A stretch of DNA of 64,000 bases from contig NZ_JAHYCA010000002.1 in assembly GCF_019430905.1 (NCBI RefSeq), positions 718,430 to 782,429 on the forward strand, written 5' to 3'. The notes beneath the pieces are model-generated. The model did not search any database, was not told the origin of the DNA, and saw only the letters and a list, made by a program, of their open reading frames with translations. Made by a program: the position numbers and the translations under genes. Shown here piece by piece: positions 37,050-45,997 of the stretch. Origin of the DNA: Billgrantia antri (GTDB lineage: Bacteria > Pseudomonadota > Gammaproteobacteria > Pseudomonadales > Halomonadaceae). Numbering within the stretch: position 1 is the first letter of the stretch; every line of letters starts with the position of its first letter.

Positions 37050-38252
37050 ATGAGCACTTCGCATTTCGCCAACCTGCCCGATGCCCAGGGCTTCTTCGGC
37101 CGTTTTGGCGGCCAGTTCATTCCGCCCGAACTCAAGCGGGTCATGGACGAGATCGACGCCGCCTACGAAGAGATTCGCCAGCGTGACGACTTCCAGCAGG
37201 AGCTGGTCGAGCTGTTCGCCGACTACGTCGGCCGCCCCAGCCCGATCTTCCATGCCCGGCGTCTCTCCGAGCAGCTCGGCGGCGCCCAGATTCATCTCAA
37301 GCGCGAGGACCTGAACCACACCGGGGCGCACAAGATCAATCACTGCCTGGGCGAGGCCCTGCTGGCCAAGTTCATGGGCAAGACCAAGGTCATCGCCGAG
37401 ACCGGCGCCGGTCAGCACGGCGTAGCGCTGGCCACCGCCTGTGCCCTGGTGGGGATTCCCTGCGAGATCCACATGGGCCAAGTGGATATCGAGAAGGAGC
37501 ACCCCAACGTCACCAAGATGAAGATCCTCGGCTGCAAGCTGGTGGCGGTCACCCGTGGCACGGCGACGCTCAAGGATGCCGTGGACAGCGCGTTCGAGGA
37601 GTACCTCAAGGATCCACAGAACTACATCTACGCCATCGGCTCGGTGGTGGGCCCGCACCCCTTTCCCAAGATGGTGCGCGACTTCCAGTCGATCATTGGT
37701 CGCGAAGCGCGTGAGCAGTTCCTGGCGCGCCATGGGCGGTTGCCCGATCACGTCACCGCCTGCGTGGGCGGCGGCTCCAACGCCATCGGCATGTTCACCG
37801 CCTTTCTCGATGATGATGACGTGCACCTGGTAGGGGTGGAACCAGCCGGCGAAGGCCTCGACACGCCGCGCCACTCGGCGACATTGACCCTGGGCAAGCC
37901 CGGCGAGATCCACGGCATGGCGTGTTACGTTCTGGAAGACGAGCAGGGCAATCCGCTTCCGGTTCACTCGATCGCCTCGGGGCTCGACTATCCGGGTGTC
38001 GGCCCGCAGCACAGCTACCTCAAGGAGACCGGGCGGGTCGATTACGAGACCGCCACCGACGACGAGTGTCTCGACGCCTTTCTGACTCTCTCGCGGGTCG
38101 AAGGCATCATTCCGGCACTGGAGAGCGCCCACGCCGTGGCCTGGGCGATGCGCGTGGCGCCGACGATGGCCAAGGAGGAGCATATCCTCGTCAACCTCTC
38201 GGGTCGCGGCGACAAGGATGCCGATTACGTGGCAGAAAAGCTCGGACTCTGA
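37050..38252 (+). CDS. trpB: Tryptophan synthase beta chain
   Basis: 400-aa PLP enzyme that condenses indole and serine. The PLP lysine lies in [31 protein letters not shown] contains the catalytic Glu, and the phosphate loop is [12 protein letters not shown]. Length and the N-terminus [13 protein letters not shown] are standard TrpB1. No trpA or trpF is adjacent, which is unusual because trpB and trpA are normally coupled. The start ATG has CAGGA upstream. A hairpin follows the stop. Confidence 0.95.
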   Translation: MSTSHFANLPDAQGFFGRFGGQFIPPELKRVMDEIDAAYEEIRQRDDFQQELVELFADYVGRPSPIFHARRLSEQLGGAQIHLKREDLNHTGAHKINHCLGEALLAKFMGKTKVIAETGAGQHGVALATACALVGIPCEIHMGQVDIEKEHPNVTKMKILGCKLVAVTRGTATLKDAVDSAFEEYLKDPQNYIYAIGSVVGPHPFPKMVRDFQSIIGREAREQFLARHGRLPDHVTACVGGGSNAIGMFTAFLDDDDVHLVGVEPAGEGLDTPRHSATLTLGKPGEIHGMACYVLEDEQGNPLPVHSIASGLDYPGVGPQHSYLKETGRVDYETATDDECLDAFLTLSRVEGIIPALESAHAVAWAMRVAPTMAKEEHILVNLSGRGDKDADYVAEKLGL

Positions 38253-38283
38253 CAGGCTTAGGGCAGGGGCTATTCCCCTGGAG

Positions 38284-38318
38284 CCTTGGGGTTGAGTCAG
38301 GCAGGACTGATCCCAAGG
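38284..38318. terminator. Hairpin after trpB
   Basis: CCTTGGGGTTGAGTC pairs imperfectly with GACTGATCCCAAGG around a 6-base loop, 30 bases after the trpB stop and before the zinc-ribbon gene. It lacks a T tract, so termination would be partial or Rho-assisted. Confidence 0.45.
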
Positions 38319-38356
38319 TCTACCTGTAGACCATGAGTCAGCACAAGGAGACTGTG

Positions 38357-38584
38357 ATGATGCCCGATATTTCCGAGGAGCTGCGTTTGCCGGTAGCCTG
38401 TCCGAGCTGCGGCAGCCACCTGTATCGCGTGTCGAAGGTGCACAACCCTGACGACAAGGTATTCTGCGCCTCCTGCAAGCGCTTCCTGTGCCTGTACAGC
38501 GAAGCGCAAACCATGCTGGAGCGTGGCCCGGGTGACGAACTCGAGGCGATGATCGAAGAGGTCGTCAACCGAAACCACCACTGA
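38357..38584 (+). CDS. Small zinc-ribbon protein upstream of the antiporter-like operon
   Basis: 75-aa protein with one treble-clef or ribbon motif: CPSCGSH and, 25 residues on, CASCKRF (two CxxC knuckles). The acidic C-terminal helix ends EEVVNRNHH. The ATG at 38357 has AAGGAG upstream; an ATG at 38333 is in frame but poorly placed. It ends 14 bases before the first membrane gene, so it may be co-transcribed. The function is unknown. Confidence 0.72.
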   Translation: MMPDISEELRLPVACPSCGSHLYRVSKVHNPDDKVFCASCKRFLCLYSEAQTMLERGPGDELEAMIEEVVNRNHH

Positions 38585-38598
38585 AAGGCGCCCGTTCG

Positions 38599-39264
38599 AT
38601 GCCGCCTTTCGATGAGTTGCTGCTGGCCGTAGTGCTCCTGCTGCTGGCGGCGGCAACGCTTTTCGACCGCCATCTGGTCAGGGCATGCTGCTGGTTCGTG
38701 ACCTTTGCCCTGGCGGTCGCCCTCTCCTGGGCCTGGCTTGGGTTGGTGTGGCTGGCGCTGCTCGAACTGGTGCTGGGGGCCGTACTGACCGGTGCCTTCC
38801 TGTTCCATGCCCTGGGGGTGATGCCTACCGCCACACAGCCCCGTGGCTTACTGACCCACTGGCACGATCCCGTTGCGCTTCCCTGGCAACGGGTCCTGAT
38901 GCGGCTGTTCCCGGCCCTGGCCGTGCTGGCCATGCTCGGCCTGGCGCTGATGGAAGTCAGCAGTGGTAGCGGTTCGCTGCGCCCTGCCGGGATGGGCCTG
39001 CTCGGCCTGGGGCTGTGGGCCTTTGCCCTGCATCACCACCTTCTGCGGCGCCTGCTGTCGTTCAACGTGATCGGCACCGGCATCTTCCTGATACTCATGT
39101 CGCTGGTCGACTCCCGGGCGCTGGCTGTCGCCCATGGCCTGGTCGTCACCGGCCTGGCGGTGGCCCTGCTGGGCACGGCGCTGGGGGCGTTGCTGATCCG
39201 ACGGCTGGAAGCCCTGGAGGCGTCTCACCATGTGGTGTACAGGACGAATGGGCGCCCGACATGA
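38599..39264 (+). CDS. Fused MbhD-like (DUF4040) plus NuoK/MnhC-like membrane subunit
   Basis: 221-aa protein with about seven membrane segments. Residues 1-75 (LLLAVVLLLLAAATLFDRHL, LVWLALLELVLGAVLTGAFL) look like the MbhD/DUF4040 part of Mrp-type antiporter subunits and energy-converting hydrogenases. After a linker with LTHWHDPVALPWQRVL, the C-terminal 120 residues (FNVIGTGIFLILMSLVDSRA, AHGLVVTGLAVALLGTALGA) match NuoK/MnhC-like small subunits. It is the first of four genes joined by ATGA overlaps. The assignment of both halves is by hydrophobic pattern and motif. Confidence 0.7.
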   Translation: MPPFDELLLAVVLLLLAAATLFDRHLVRACCWFVTFALAVALSWAWLGLVWLALLELVLGAVLTGAFLFHALGVMPTATQPRGLLTHWHDPVALPWQRVLMRLFPALAVLAMLGLALMEVSSGSGSLRPAGMGLLGLGLWAFALHHHLLRRLLSFNVIGTGIFLILMSLVDSRALAVAHGLVVTGLAVALLGTALGALLIRRLEALEASHHVVYRTNGRPT

Positions 39265-40751
39265 TCGAGCGCCTGGGACTGTCACCCGCGGCAACGCCGA
39301 TGGAGAACGAGGCCGCGCTTTGGCTCGTGCTCGTCCTGCCGCTGCTGCTAGGTGTGCTCGGCGCCATCGCGCGACCGTCTCGCACCTGGCCGGTTGCCGT
39401 CGCCGGGTTGCTGCCGCTGCTGGCCTTGGGCTGGCTGTCTTCGCAGGTAGCGGGCACGACGGGCAAGAGCGGAGTGGTCGAGCTTGGTGACCTGGTCCTG
39501 TACTGGCGGGTCAATGGGCTGACGCTGCTGCTGCTGTTGCTGACTTACCTGATCGGCCTCGCCAGCGCGCTGTATGCCCCGGCGTACCTGCGCGATGACG
39601 TTCAGGCGCTGACGTGGGGACAGGCGTGGTTCTGGCCGCTGCTGGGCTTGCTGATCTCGAGCCTGGCGCTGATCTGGCTGGCTGCCGACCTGTTGTCGCT
39701 CTACATCGGCCTCGAACTGATGGGGCTGACGGCAGTGGGGCTGATGCTGCTGCCGGGCAAGGTCGAGGCGCTGGTGGCCGGGCTACGCTACCTGCTGCTG
39801 GCGTTGGTGGGCTCGCTGGCCTTCCTGCTGGGGATCTCGCTGATGTTGGGTGCCTGGGGACGGCTGGATCTGGCGGGTCTGGCCGAGGTGGCCGAGCCCG
39901 GGGTGTTGTTGTGGGTCGCCGTGGGGCTGCTCACCGGTGGGCTGATGCTCAAGGCCGCGGCCTTCCCGTTACACGTCTGGCTGGTGCCGGTGCACGCCTG
40001 GGCCTGGATTCCGGTCAGCGCCATTCATGCCGGCCTGGTGATCAAGGCTTCCTTCTTCATTGCCCTGCAGCTGTGGCTGCTGCTGGTACCGGAGGCGACC
40101 GTCGCGGCTTGGATGATCGGTGGCCTGGCCGGCGCCGCGGTGGTGTGGGGCGGGGTGAAGGCCTGGCGCTCGGCCAAGCTCAAGGAAGTGGTGGCGTGGT
40201 CCACCGTCTCTCAGTTGGGCTACCTGCTGCTGGCCTTTCCACTCCTGATCGGAACGGACGCGGCCGTGGCCGATCTGGCCTGGCAAGGGACCTGGCTGCA
40301 GTTGGCCGCTCATGGCTTGGCCAAGGCGGCCATGTTCCTGGCGGCGGGCAATCTGATCCTCGCGACCGGTGCCGCTAGGGTGGAGGGGCTGGCCGGCGCC
40401 AGCCGACGTTTCCCGCTCTCCCTGCTCAGCTTCGGCATGGCCGCCATCAGCGTGGTCGGGCTACCGCCCAGCATGGGGTTCACCGCCAAGTGGCTGCTGT
40501 TGCATGCTGCCCTGTCGGGAGGCCACTGGGCTTGGATGATGGTGCTCGCCGTCGGTACGCTGCTCAGCGCCGCCTACGTGTTTCGCCTCTTTCATTACTC
40601 CTTCATCGAGGATGCCCCTGAGGCCGAGTTTCGCCGGGTGCCCTGGCCCATGGAGACCGTCGCGTTGCTGTTGGCACTGGCGGCGCTGCTATTGGGGCTG
40701 GCGGCCGAGTGGCCACTGACGCTGCTGCGCGGTGCGGGAGACGAGCCATGA
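39261..40751 (+). CDS. Proton-conducting MrpD/NuoN-like antiporter subunit (first of three)
   Basis: 496-aa polytopic protein of the NuoL/M/N-MrpA/D superfamily. The discontinuous-helix lysine is K231 in LMLKAAAFPLHVWLVPVH, the TM5 glutamate is E152 in LYIGLELMGLTAVGL, and a later lysine is in HGLAKAAMFLAAGN. These are the proton-path residues of the family. The ATG at 39261 overlaps the upstream stop (ATGA), and its own stop overlaps the next start. It is part of an inner-membrane ion-translocating complex. Confidence 0.87.
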   Translation: MIERLGLSPAATPMENEAALWLVLVLPLLLGVLGAIARPSRTWPVAVAGLLPLLALGWLSSQVAGTTGKSGVVELGDLVLYWRVNGLTLLLLLLTYLIGLASALYAPAYLRDDVQALTWGQAWFWPLLGLLISSLALIWLAADLLSLYIGLELMGLTAVGLMLLPGKVEALVAGLRYLLLALVGSLAFLLGISLMLGAWGRLDLAGLAEVAEPGVLLWVAVGLLTGGLMLKAAAFPLHVWLVPVHAWAWIPVSAIHAGLVIKASFFIALQLWLLLVPEATVAAWMIGGLAGAAVVWGGVKAWRSAKLKEVVAWSTVSQLGYLLLAFPLLIGTDAAVADLAWQGTWLQLAAHGLAKAAMFLAAGNLILATGAARVEGLAGASRRFPLSLLSFGMAAISVVGLPPSMGFTAKWLLLHAALSGGHWAWMMVLAVGTLLSAAYVFRLFHYSFIEDAPEAEFRRVPWPMETVALLLALAALLLGLAAEWPLTLLRGAGDEP

Positions 40752-42253
40752 GCCAGGGCTGGCTGCCGGTCCTGACGCTGGCCACCTCGCTGTTGGTGGC
40801 CCCGCTGATCTTCGCCCTGCCGGAGCGAGCCTGGCGGGCGCGGGCGGTGGTCAACCTCTCGGCCGCCGTGCTCAAGATCCTGCTAGTTGCGCTGTTGGTG
40901 CTGGGCTTCTATCAAGGGCGCGACTTCGTCTTCGGCTTCACGGTGGTGGAAGGCGCCAGCTTCCTGCTCCAGGTCGATGCGCTGGGGCTGATGTTCGCCG
41001 GTCTCTCGTCGCTGCTGTGGCTGGCCACCACGATTTACGCCATCGGTTACCTGGAGGACTCGCCCAACCGCAAGCGCTTCTTTGGCTTCTTCAGCCTCTG
41101 TGTAGCGAGTACCGCCGGCATCGCCCTGGCCGGCAATCTGTTCACTTTTCTATTGTTCTATGAACTGTTGACGCTTTCGACCTATCCGCTGGTGGTGCAC
41201 CGGGGGCATGCCAAGGCGCTGGCGGCAGGCAAGGTCTACCTGCGCTATACCGTGACCGGCGGGCTGGTACTGCTGCTCGGCGTGGTGGCGCTGTACGCTC
41301 TGGTAGGCGACGTGGCCTTCGGTCAGCGTGAGAGGCTCGCCGACCTGGGGCCCGACGCGTATCCCCTGTTGACCGTGCTGTTCCTGGTCCTGCTTGTCGG
41401 CCTCGGGGTCAAGGCGGCGCTGGTGCCGTTGCATGGCTGGCTGCCCCGCGCGATGGTGGCCCCCGCGCCGGTCAGTGCGCTGCTGCATGCAGTGGCGGTG
41501 GTCAAGGCCGGGGCGTTCGGTATCGTGCGGCTGGTGTACGACGTCTACGGCATTTCGCTGGTGCACGAGCTGGGCCTGCTGACGCTGCTCGCTGCGATCG
41601 CCAGCGTCACCATCCTCTTCGGCTCGATACGCGCCCTGTCGCAGCAGGAGCTCAAGCCGCGGCTGGCCTATTCGACCATCAGCCAGGTCTCCTATATCGT
41701 GCTCGGCATCAGCCTGTTCGGGCCCTTCGGCACGATTGCCGGCCTCGTGCACCTGATGCACCAGGGGTTGATGAAGGTCACCCTGTTCTACTGCGCCGGC
41801 AACTATGCCGAGGAGCTCGGCATCCATCGGATCGATGAGCTCGATGGCGCCGGACGCCGAATGCCCCTCACCAGTCTGGCCTTCACCGTGGGGGCACTGG
41901 GCATGATCGGCCTGCCGCCGGTCGCCGGCTTCATCAGCAAATGGTATCTGGGCATTGGTGCGGTGCAGGCCGACATGTCGTGGGCGATTGCCGTACTGGC
42001 CGCCAGCAGTCTGCTCAACGCCGCCTACTTCCTGCCGATCGTGCATCGGCTGTGGTTCCGCCAGGGCCCGGCACACGGCCGTGGCCGCTGGCCGGAGGAG
42101 CGCCATCTCGGACGCTTCGAGACCAGCACCTGGCTATTGCTGCCGACTGCCGCGACGGCGCTGTTCAGCATTCTGGTCGGGCTGCTGGCAGGGGTGCCCT
42201 TCAGCCCGCTGGATCTGGCGACGTTCATGGCGACAGTGGAGTATTTGCCATGA
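40748..42253 (+). CDS. Proton-conducting MrpD/NuoM-like antiporter subunit (second of three)
   Basis: 501-aa polytopic protein. The TM5 glutamate is E139 in LLFYELLTLSTYPLV, the TM7 lysine is K222 in GLGVKAALVPLHGWLPRAM, and the TM12-type lysine lies in HQGLMKVTLFYCAGN. APAPVSALLHAVAVVKAGAF is the family signature after TM7. It is closest in pattern to hydrogenase-4/NuoM-type and MnhD proteins. It is coupled by ATGA on both sides. Confidence 0.88.
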   Translation: MSQGWLPVLTLATSLLVAPLIFALPERAWRARAVVNLSAAVLKILLVALLVLGFYQGRDFVFGFTVVEGASFLLQVDALGLMFAGLSSLLWLATTIYAIGYLEDSPNRKRFFGFFSLCVASTAGIALAGNLFTFLLFYELLTLSTYPLVVHRGHAKALAAGKVYLRYTVTGGLVLLLGVVALYALVGDVAFGQRERLADLGPDAYPLLTVLFLVLLVGLGVKAALVPLHGWLPRAMVAPAPVSALLHAVAVVKAGAFGIVRLVYDVYGISLVHELGLLTLLAAIASVTILFGSIRALSQQELKPRLAYSTISQVSYIVLGISLFGPFGTIAGLVHLMHQGLMKVTLFYCAGNYAEELGIHRIDELDGAGRRMPLTSLAFTVGALGMIGLPPVAGFISKWYLGIGAVQADMSWAIAVLAASSLLNAAYFLPIVHRLWFRQGPAHGRGRWPEERHLGRFETSTWLLLPTAATALFSILVGLLAGVPFSPLDLATFMATVEYLP

Positions 42254-44043
42254 ACCTGCTGCTTCCCGTGGTGCTGCTCTGGCCGCTGCTGGTGATGCTG
42301 TACGGCGGGCTGCGGCTGGCTCTGGTGAAGCAGGAGGGGCGCAACTCCCGGTCGCGCCTGGAGCTGCTCGGCGTCGGGTGGTGGTCGGCACCGCTGCCGG
42401 CCCTGCTTCTGGCACTGTGGCCCGGCGAGCTGAGCGTGTCGATGCCGGGCTGGATGCTTGGCGGCCTTTGGCAGCTCGATGAGGCGCGCAGGCCCTGGCT
42501 GCTGTTCGGTGCTTTGCTATGGCTGCTGGCCGGCTGGTATGCACGTGGCTATCTGGCCGATGAGCGACGCCAGGCGGGGGAGGGCGATGCGAATGCCCTT
42601 GGCCGTCTGATGGGCTTCACGCTGCTGTGGCCGCTGACGTTGGCAGGCAATCTACTACTGATCCTGGCCGAGGATATCCCCAGCTTCTATCTGGGTTTCG
42701 TGACCATGACCCTGGCCGCCTACGGCCTGGTGATACACCGCCGCGACCGCGAGGCCAAGCTCGGCGGGCTGGCCTACATCGTCCTGGCACTGATCGGCGA
42801 GGGGATGATCCTGGCGGGCCTGCTGTGGTCGGCAGGCAGTGCGGAGGCGCTGACCCTGACCGAGTTGCGGGTGGCCATCGGCGATGCCGAACGGGGTGTG
42901 TGGATGGCCACCCTGCTGTGGCTGGGGTTCGGCGTCAAGGCGGGGGTGATCGGTCTGCACGTCTGGCTACCGTTGGCGCACCCGGTGGCGCCTACGCCGG
43001 CCAGCGCCGTGCTCAGCGGGGTAATGGTCAAGGGCGGCGTGCTGGGCTGGCTCAGCACGCTGCCGCTGGGGAGCGGCGAGGCGGGGCTGGCGCGGCTAGG
43101 TGAGGTCATCATCGTGGCAGGGCTGGTCGGGGCCTTCGGGGCCGCTCTGCTGGGCGTGATCCAGCGCCATCCCAAGGCGGTGCTGGCCTACTCCAGCGTC
43201 AGCCAACTGGGCATGCTGGCCAGTCTGGTGGGCGTGGGGCTGGCGGCGCCCGACGCGTGGCCGGCACTGCTGGCGCCGGTGACTCTGTTCGCCGGCCACC
43301 ATGGCATGACCAAGGGCGCCTTGTTCTTCGGCGTGGGAATCAGCGAGCATCCGCCGCGGTTGCCGGCGTGGCTGATCGTGACGCTGTTGGCGCTGCCGGC
43401 GCTGTCGCTGGGAGGCGCCTTGACGTCGGGACTGATCGCCAAGGGATTCATCAAGGAAGCGCTCAAGGAGAGCGAGTATTCGAGCCTGGTGAGCTGGCTC
43501 AGCGTGGCGGCGGTGGGCAGCACCCTGCTGGTGGCCCGTGCGTTGTGGCGACAATGGCGGCGACGGGGCGAGCCCGGCACCCCGCTGCGCTCACCGATGT
43601 GCCTGGCCTGGTTGTTCGCCGTGCTGGCCGCTGCTGCGGTGCCGCTCTGGTTGCCCTTGGGCGAAAGCGTGCACTGGCCGACGCTGTCGGACCTCCCGGG
43701 GTTGCTGTGGCCGGCGGCGCTCGGGTTGGGACTGTCGGGCCTGGCACTGCTGGCGGCAAAGCTGGGGGAGGGCGAGTGGAAGCTGAGTTCGCATCTCCCG
43801 CCGGGCGACCTGTGGTGGGGGTATGCGGCGCTGGCGCGCAGGATGCGCTCAGGCTTGGTCACGGCAGGGGGCATGCTGGAGTCCCGCGGTCTGCAGCTGC
43901 GCGCCCGCCTGGTGGCGCGAGAACATCGTGCTATCGCTCGGCTGGATGGGCTTGCCCGCTACGAGCGACGCTTCTCCCGCCTCGCCGTGCCGTTGATGAT
44001 CGGGTTGGCATTGCTGTTGCTGCTGGGGTTCTGGCTGGGCTAG
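42250..44043 (+). CDS. Proton-conducting antiporter-like subunit lacking the TM5 glutamate (third of three)
   Basis: 597-aa polytopic protein, the longest of the three, with a C-terminal extension (about 500-597) containing extra helices. The TM7 lysine is kept (K230 in GFGVKAGVIGLHVWLPLAH) and the later lysine too (GHHGMTKGALFFGVG). The TM5 glutamate that is E152 and E139 in its neighbours aligns with V151 in FYLGFVTMTLAAYGLV. E141, ten residues earlier, is the nearest acid. This may mark a structural or altered-coupling subunit. It is last in the operon. Confidence 0.85.
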   Translation: MNLLLPVVLLWPLLVMLYGGLRLALVKQEGRNSRSRLELLGVGWWSAPLPALLLALWPGELSVSMPGWMLGGLWQLDEARRPWLLFGALLWLLAGWYARGYLADERRQAGEGDANALGRLMGFTLLWPLTLAGNLLLILAEDIPSFYLGFVTMTLAAYGLVIHRRDREAKLGGLAYIVLALIGEGMILAGLLWSAGSAEALTLTELRVAIGDAERGVWMATLLWLGFGVKAGVIGLHVWLPLAHPVAPTPASAVLSGVMVKGGVLGWLSTLPLGSGEAGLARLGEVIIVAGLVGAFGAALLGVIQRHPKAVLAYSSVSQLGMLASLVGVGLAAPDAWPALLAPVTLFAGHHGMTKGALFFGVGISEHPPRLPAWLIVTLLALPALSLGGALTSGLIAKGFIKEALKESEYSSLVSWLSVAAVGSTLLVARALWRQWRRRGEPGTPLRSPMCLAWLFAVLAAAAVPLWLPLGESVHWPTLSDLPGLLWPAALGLGLSGLALLAAKLGEGEWKLSSHLPPGDLWWGYAALARRMRSGLVTAGGMLESRGLQLRARLVAREHRAIARLDGLARYERRFSRLAVPLMIGLALLLLLGFWLG

Positions 44044-44122
44044 GCATGCCGACGCATCGCTTGCGTTCGTGCTTCGGTCGGGCAGGACCCAGGCCCGGCG
44101 GTTGCCGGACCTGGCGCTCGGT

Positions 44123-45535
44123 TTACATCAGTTCCTCACCCGCCAGGGCCAGGCGTGAACGCTCGACGCTGCGTAGCGTCACATGGCCGGCGTGTGGCCA
44201 GTTGCTGAAGCGTTCCACCACCGCCGCCATGCCGCAGGTATTGGCGGTGAGATAGGGCGTGTCGATCTGGCCGACGTTGCCCAGGCAGACGATCTTGGTG
44301 TTGCGCCCGGCTCGGGTGAGCAGGGTCTTGAGCTGCTTGGGCGTGAAGTTCTGCGCCTCATCGATGATCAGGAAGGTGTCGTTCAGGGTGCGACCGCGCA
44401 TGAAGCCGGGTGCGCGAATCTGCACGCGGGAGCCGATCAGGCTGCGCGTAGCGTCCTGACTCCAGCTGGTGCTGCCGTCGTGCTCGTCGCGCAGCAGATT
44501 ATCCATGTTGTCGTGGAACGCGCCCATCCACGGCGACATCTTCTCCTCCTCGGTGCCGGGCAGGAAACCGATATCCTCGCTCATGGAGATTGGCGCCCGG
44601 GTGAAGACGATGCGCTCGAAGCGCTTGGCATCCAGGGTTTGCTGGAAGGCCGCCGCCAGCGTCATGTAGGTCTTGCCGGTGCCGGCACTGCCGGCAATGG
44701 TGACCAGATCGATGTCGTCGTCCATCAACAGGTTGAGGGCAAAGTTCTGGCGGCTGTCGTGGGCATGCACGCCCCAAACGCCATCCTTGTGGCGATAATT
44801 GGTCAACAGCTGCAGCCGCGCCTGATTGGGTCCCAGTTCGCGCACGATGGCCTCGAAGCTGGCACCGTTCTCGCTGTCGGACACCAGCATGCCCAGGTGC
44901 CAGCCGTTGGGAATCTTGCCTTCCAGGCGGTAGAAAGTGTGATGGTCGACGCGCTCTACCTCGACATTGACGTCCATCTGATCCCAGGGACCGCTACCGC
45001 CCTCCGCATCGGGATAGATGCGTACCCCCTCCAGCATGACGTCGCTGTCGCTGAAGGCGCGGTCGGTCAGGTAGTCCTCCACCGGCACGTGCAAGGCGGC
45101 GGCCTTCACCCGCAGGTTGATGTCTTTGGTGACCAGTATCACCGAGGCATCGGGGCGCTCGTCGCGCAGCCGGCAGGTCTCGGCGAGCAGCACGTTGTCG
45201 GGGCTCTCGGCCAGGTTTTCCAGCGGTTCGAGCTCGGGGTAGCAGAGGAAGCGCAGCTTGCCGAGGGTGGTGCCATCGGCGCGGGGAATCGGAATGCCTC
45301 GCTGAATTTCGTCGAAGGTGACCTGATTGGTGAGGTCGGAAAGGGTACGGCTGACCTGGCGGGCGGTGCGAGCGATCTCGCGCAGGCCATTCTTGTGCTT
45401 GTCGAGTTCCTCGAGCACGGTCATGGGAATGACCACCTCGTGTTCCTCGAACTGATACAAAGCAGCGGGGTCGTGGATAAGGACGTTGGTATCCAGCACG
45501 TATAACCGCTTGGCTTTCTTGTCGAGTCGTACCAT
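44123..45535 (-). CDS. PhoH-family ATPase with N-terminal PIN domain (YlaK-like)
   Basis: 470-aa PIN-PhoH protein (PhoH2/YlaK type), a putative RNA helicase-nuclease. The PIN domain starts LYVLDTNVLIHDP with acidic residues continuing at VLEELDKHKNG and ILVTKDINLRVKA. The PhoH ATPase has Walker A GSAGTGKTYMTLAAA, PGTEEEKMSPWMG, and Walker B FLIIDEAQNF followed by TPKQLKTLLTRAG. Length is normal. It is monocistronic and faces the antiporter operon. Confidence 0.92.
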   Translation of the reverse strand: MVRLDKKAKRLYVLDTNVLIHDPAALYQFEEHEVVIPMTVLEELDKHKNGLREIARTARQVSRTLSDLTNQVTFDEIQRGIPIPRADGTTLGKLRFLCYPELEPLENLAESPDNVLLAETCRLRDERPDASVILVTKDINLRVKAAALHVPVEDYLTDRAFSDSDVMLEGVRIYPDAEGGSGPWDQMDVNVEVERVDHHTFYRLEGKIPNGWHLGMLVSDSENGASFEAIVRELGPNQARLQLLTNYRHKDGVWGVHAHDSRQNFALNLLMDDDIDLVTIAGSAGTGKTYMTLAAAFQQTLDAKRFERIVFTRAPISMSEDIGFLPGTEEEKMSPWMGAFHDNMDNLLRDEHDGSTSWSQDATRSLIGSRVQIRAPGFMRGRTLNDTFLIIDEAQNFTPKQLKTLLTRAGRNTKIVCLGNVGQIDTPYLTANTCGMAAVVERFSNWPHAGHVTLRSVERSRLALAGEELM

Positions 45536-45997
45536 CGGGGCAGCGCTCCTGAGTTGACGGCACCTACAACACTGGCCTTCATATCATTCCGTGGTATGAC
45601 AGTCCCGGCTCGCTGGCGGCCAGTGTCACTTGGATTGGTATGGCTCCCTTTGACTTCGTTATACCTAGCATGGGGGGTTAACGCGCCGACTTCCATCGAA
45701 ATACTTCAACGCAAACCACAGGGTGAAGCTGGTAAGGTGGATGACCGGCCCGTCGAGAAACACATGCGGTGCCGGGAAAGACGTTGAAGAAACAACACTT
45801 CATCGGCGCAATGGAAGCAAACGGGCACCGCCAGCGTTGATTGCGCAGATAGCGATGCGTTGCATATCGGCGTAATCTGCAGGAAAACAACAATGACCCG
45901 ATAGGGGCGTTGCCCGTGTGAGCGTGACCGATGTGAAGGCAGGGAAGGTCGCGGAAGTGGGGAATGCCCGTGGGCCAGAAAAGTAGGGGTGCGCAGG
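45536..45997. other. Divergent intergenic region between phoH-like and zipA-like genes
   Basis: About 460 bases with no supported gene. TTGACT near 45650 with a downstream TATACC could be a promoter reading right. The last 100 bases are GC-rich and hold AGGGGTGCG as the ribosome-binding site of the next gene. Nothing else is clear. Confidence 0.4.
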
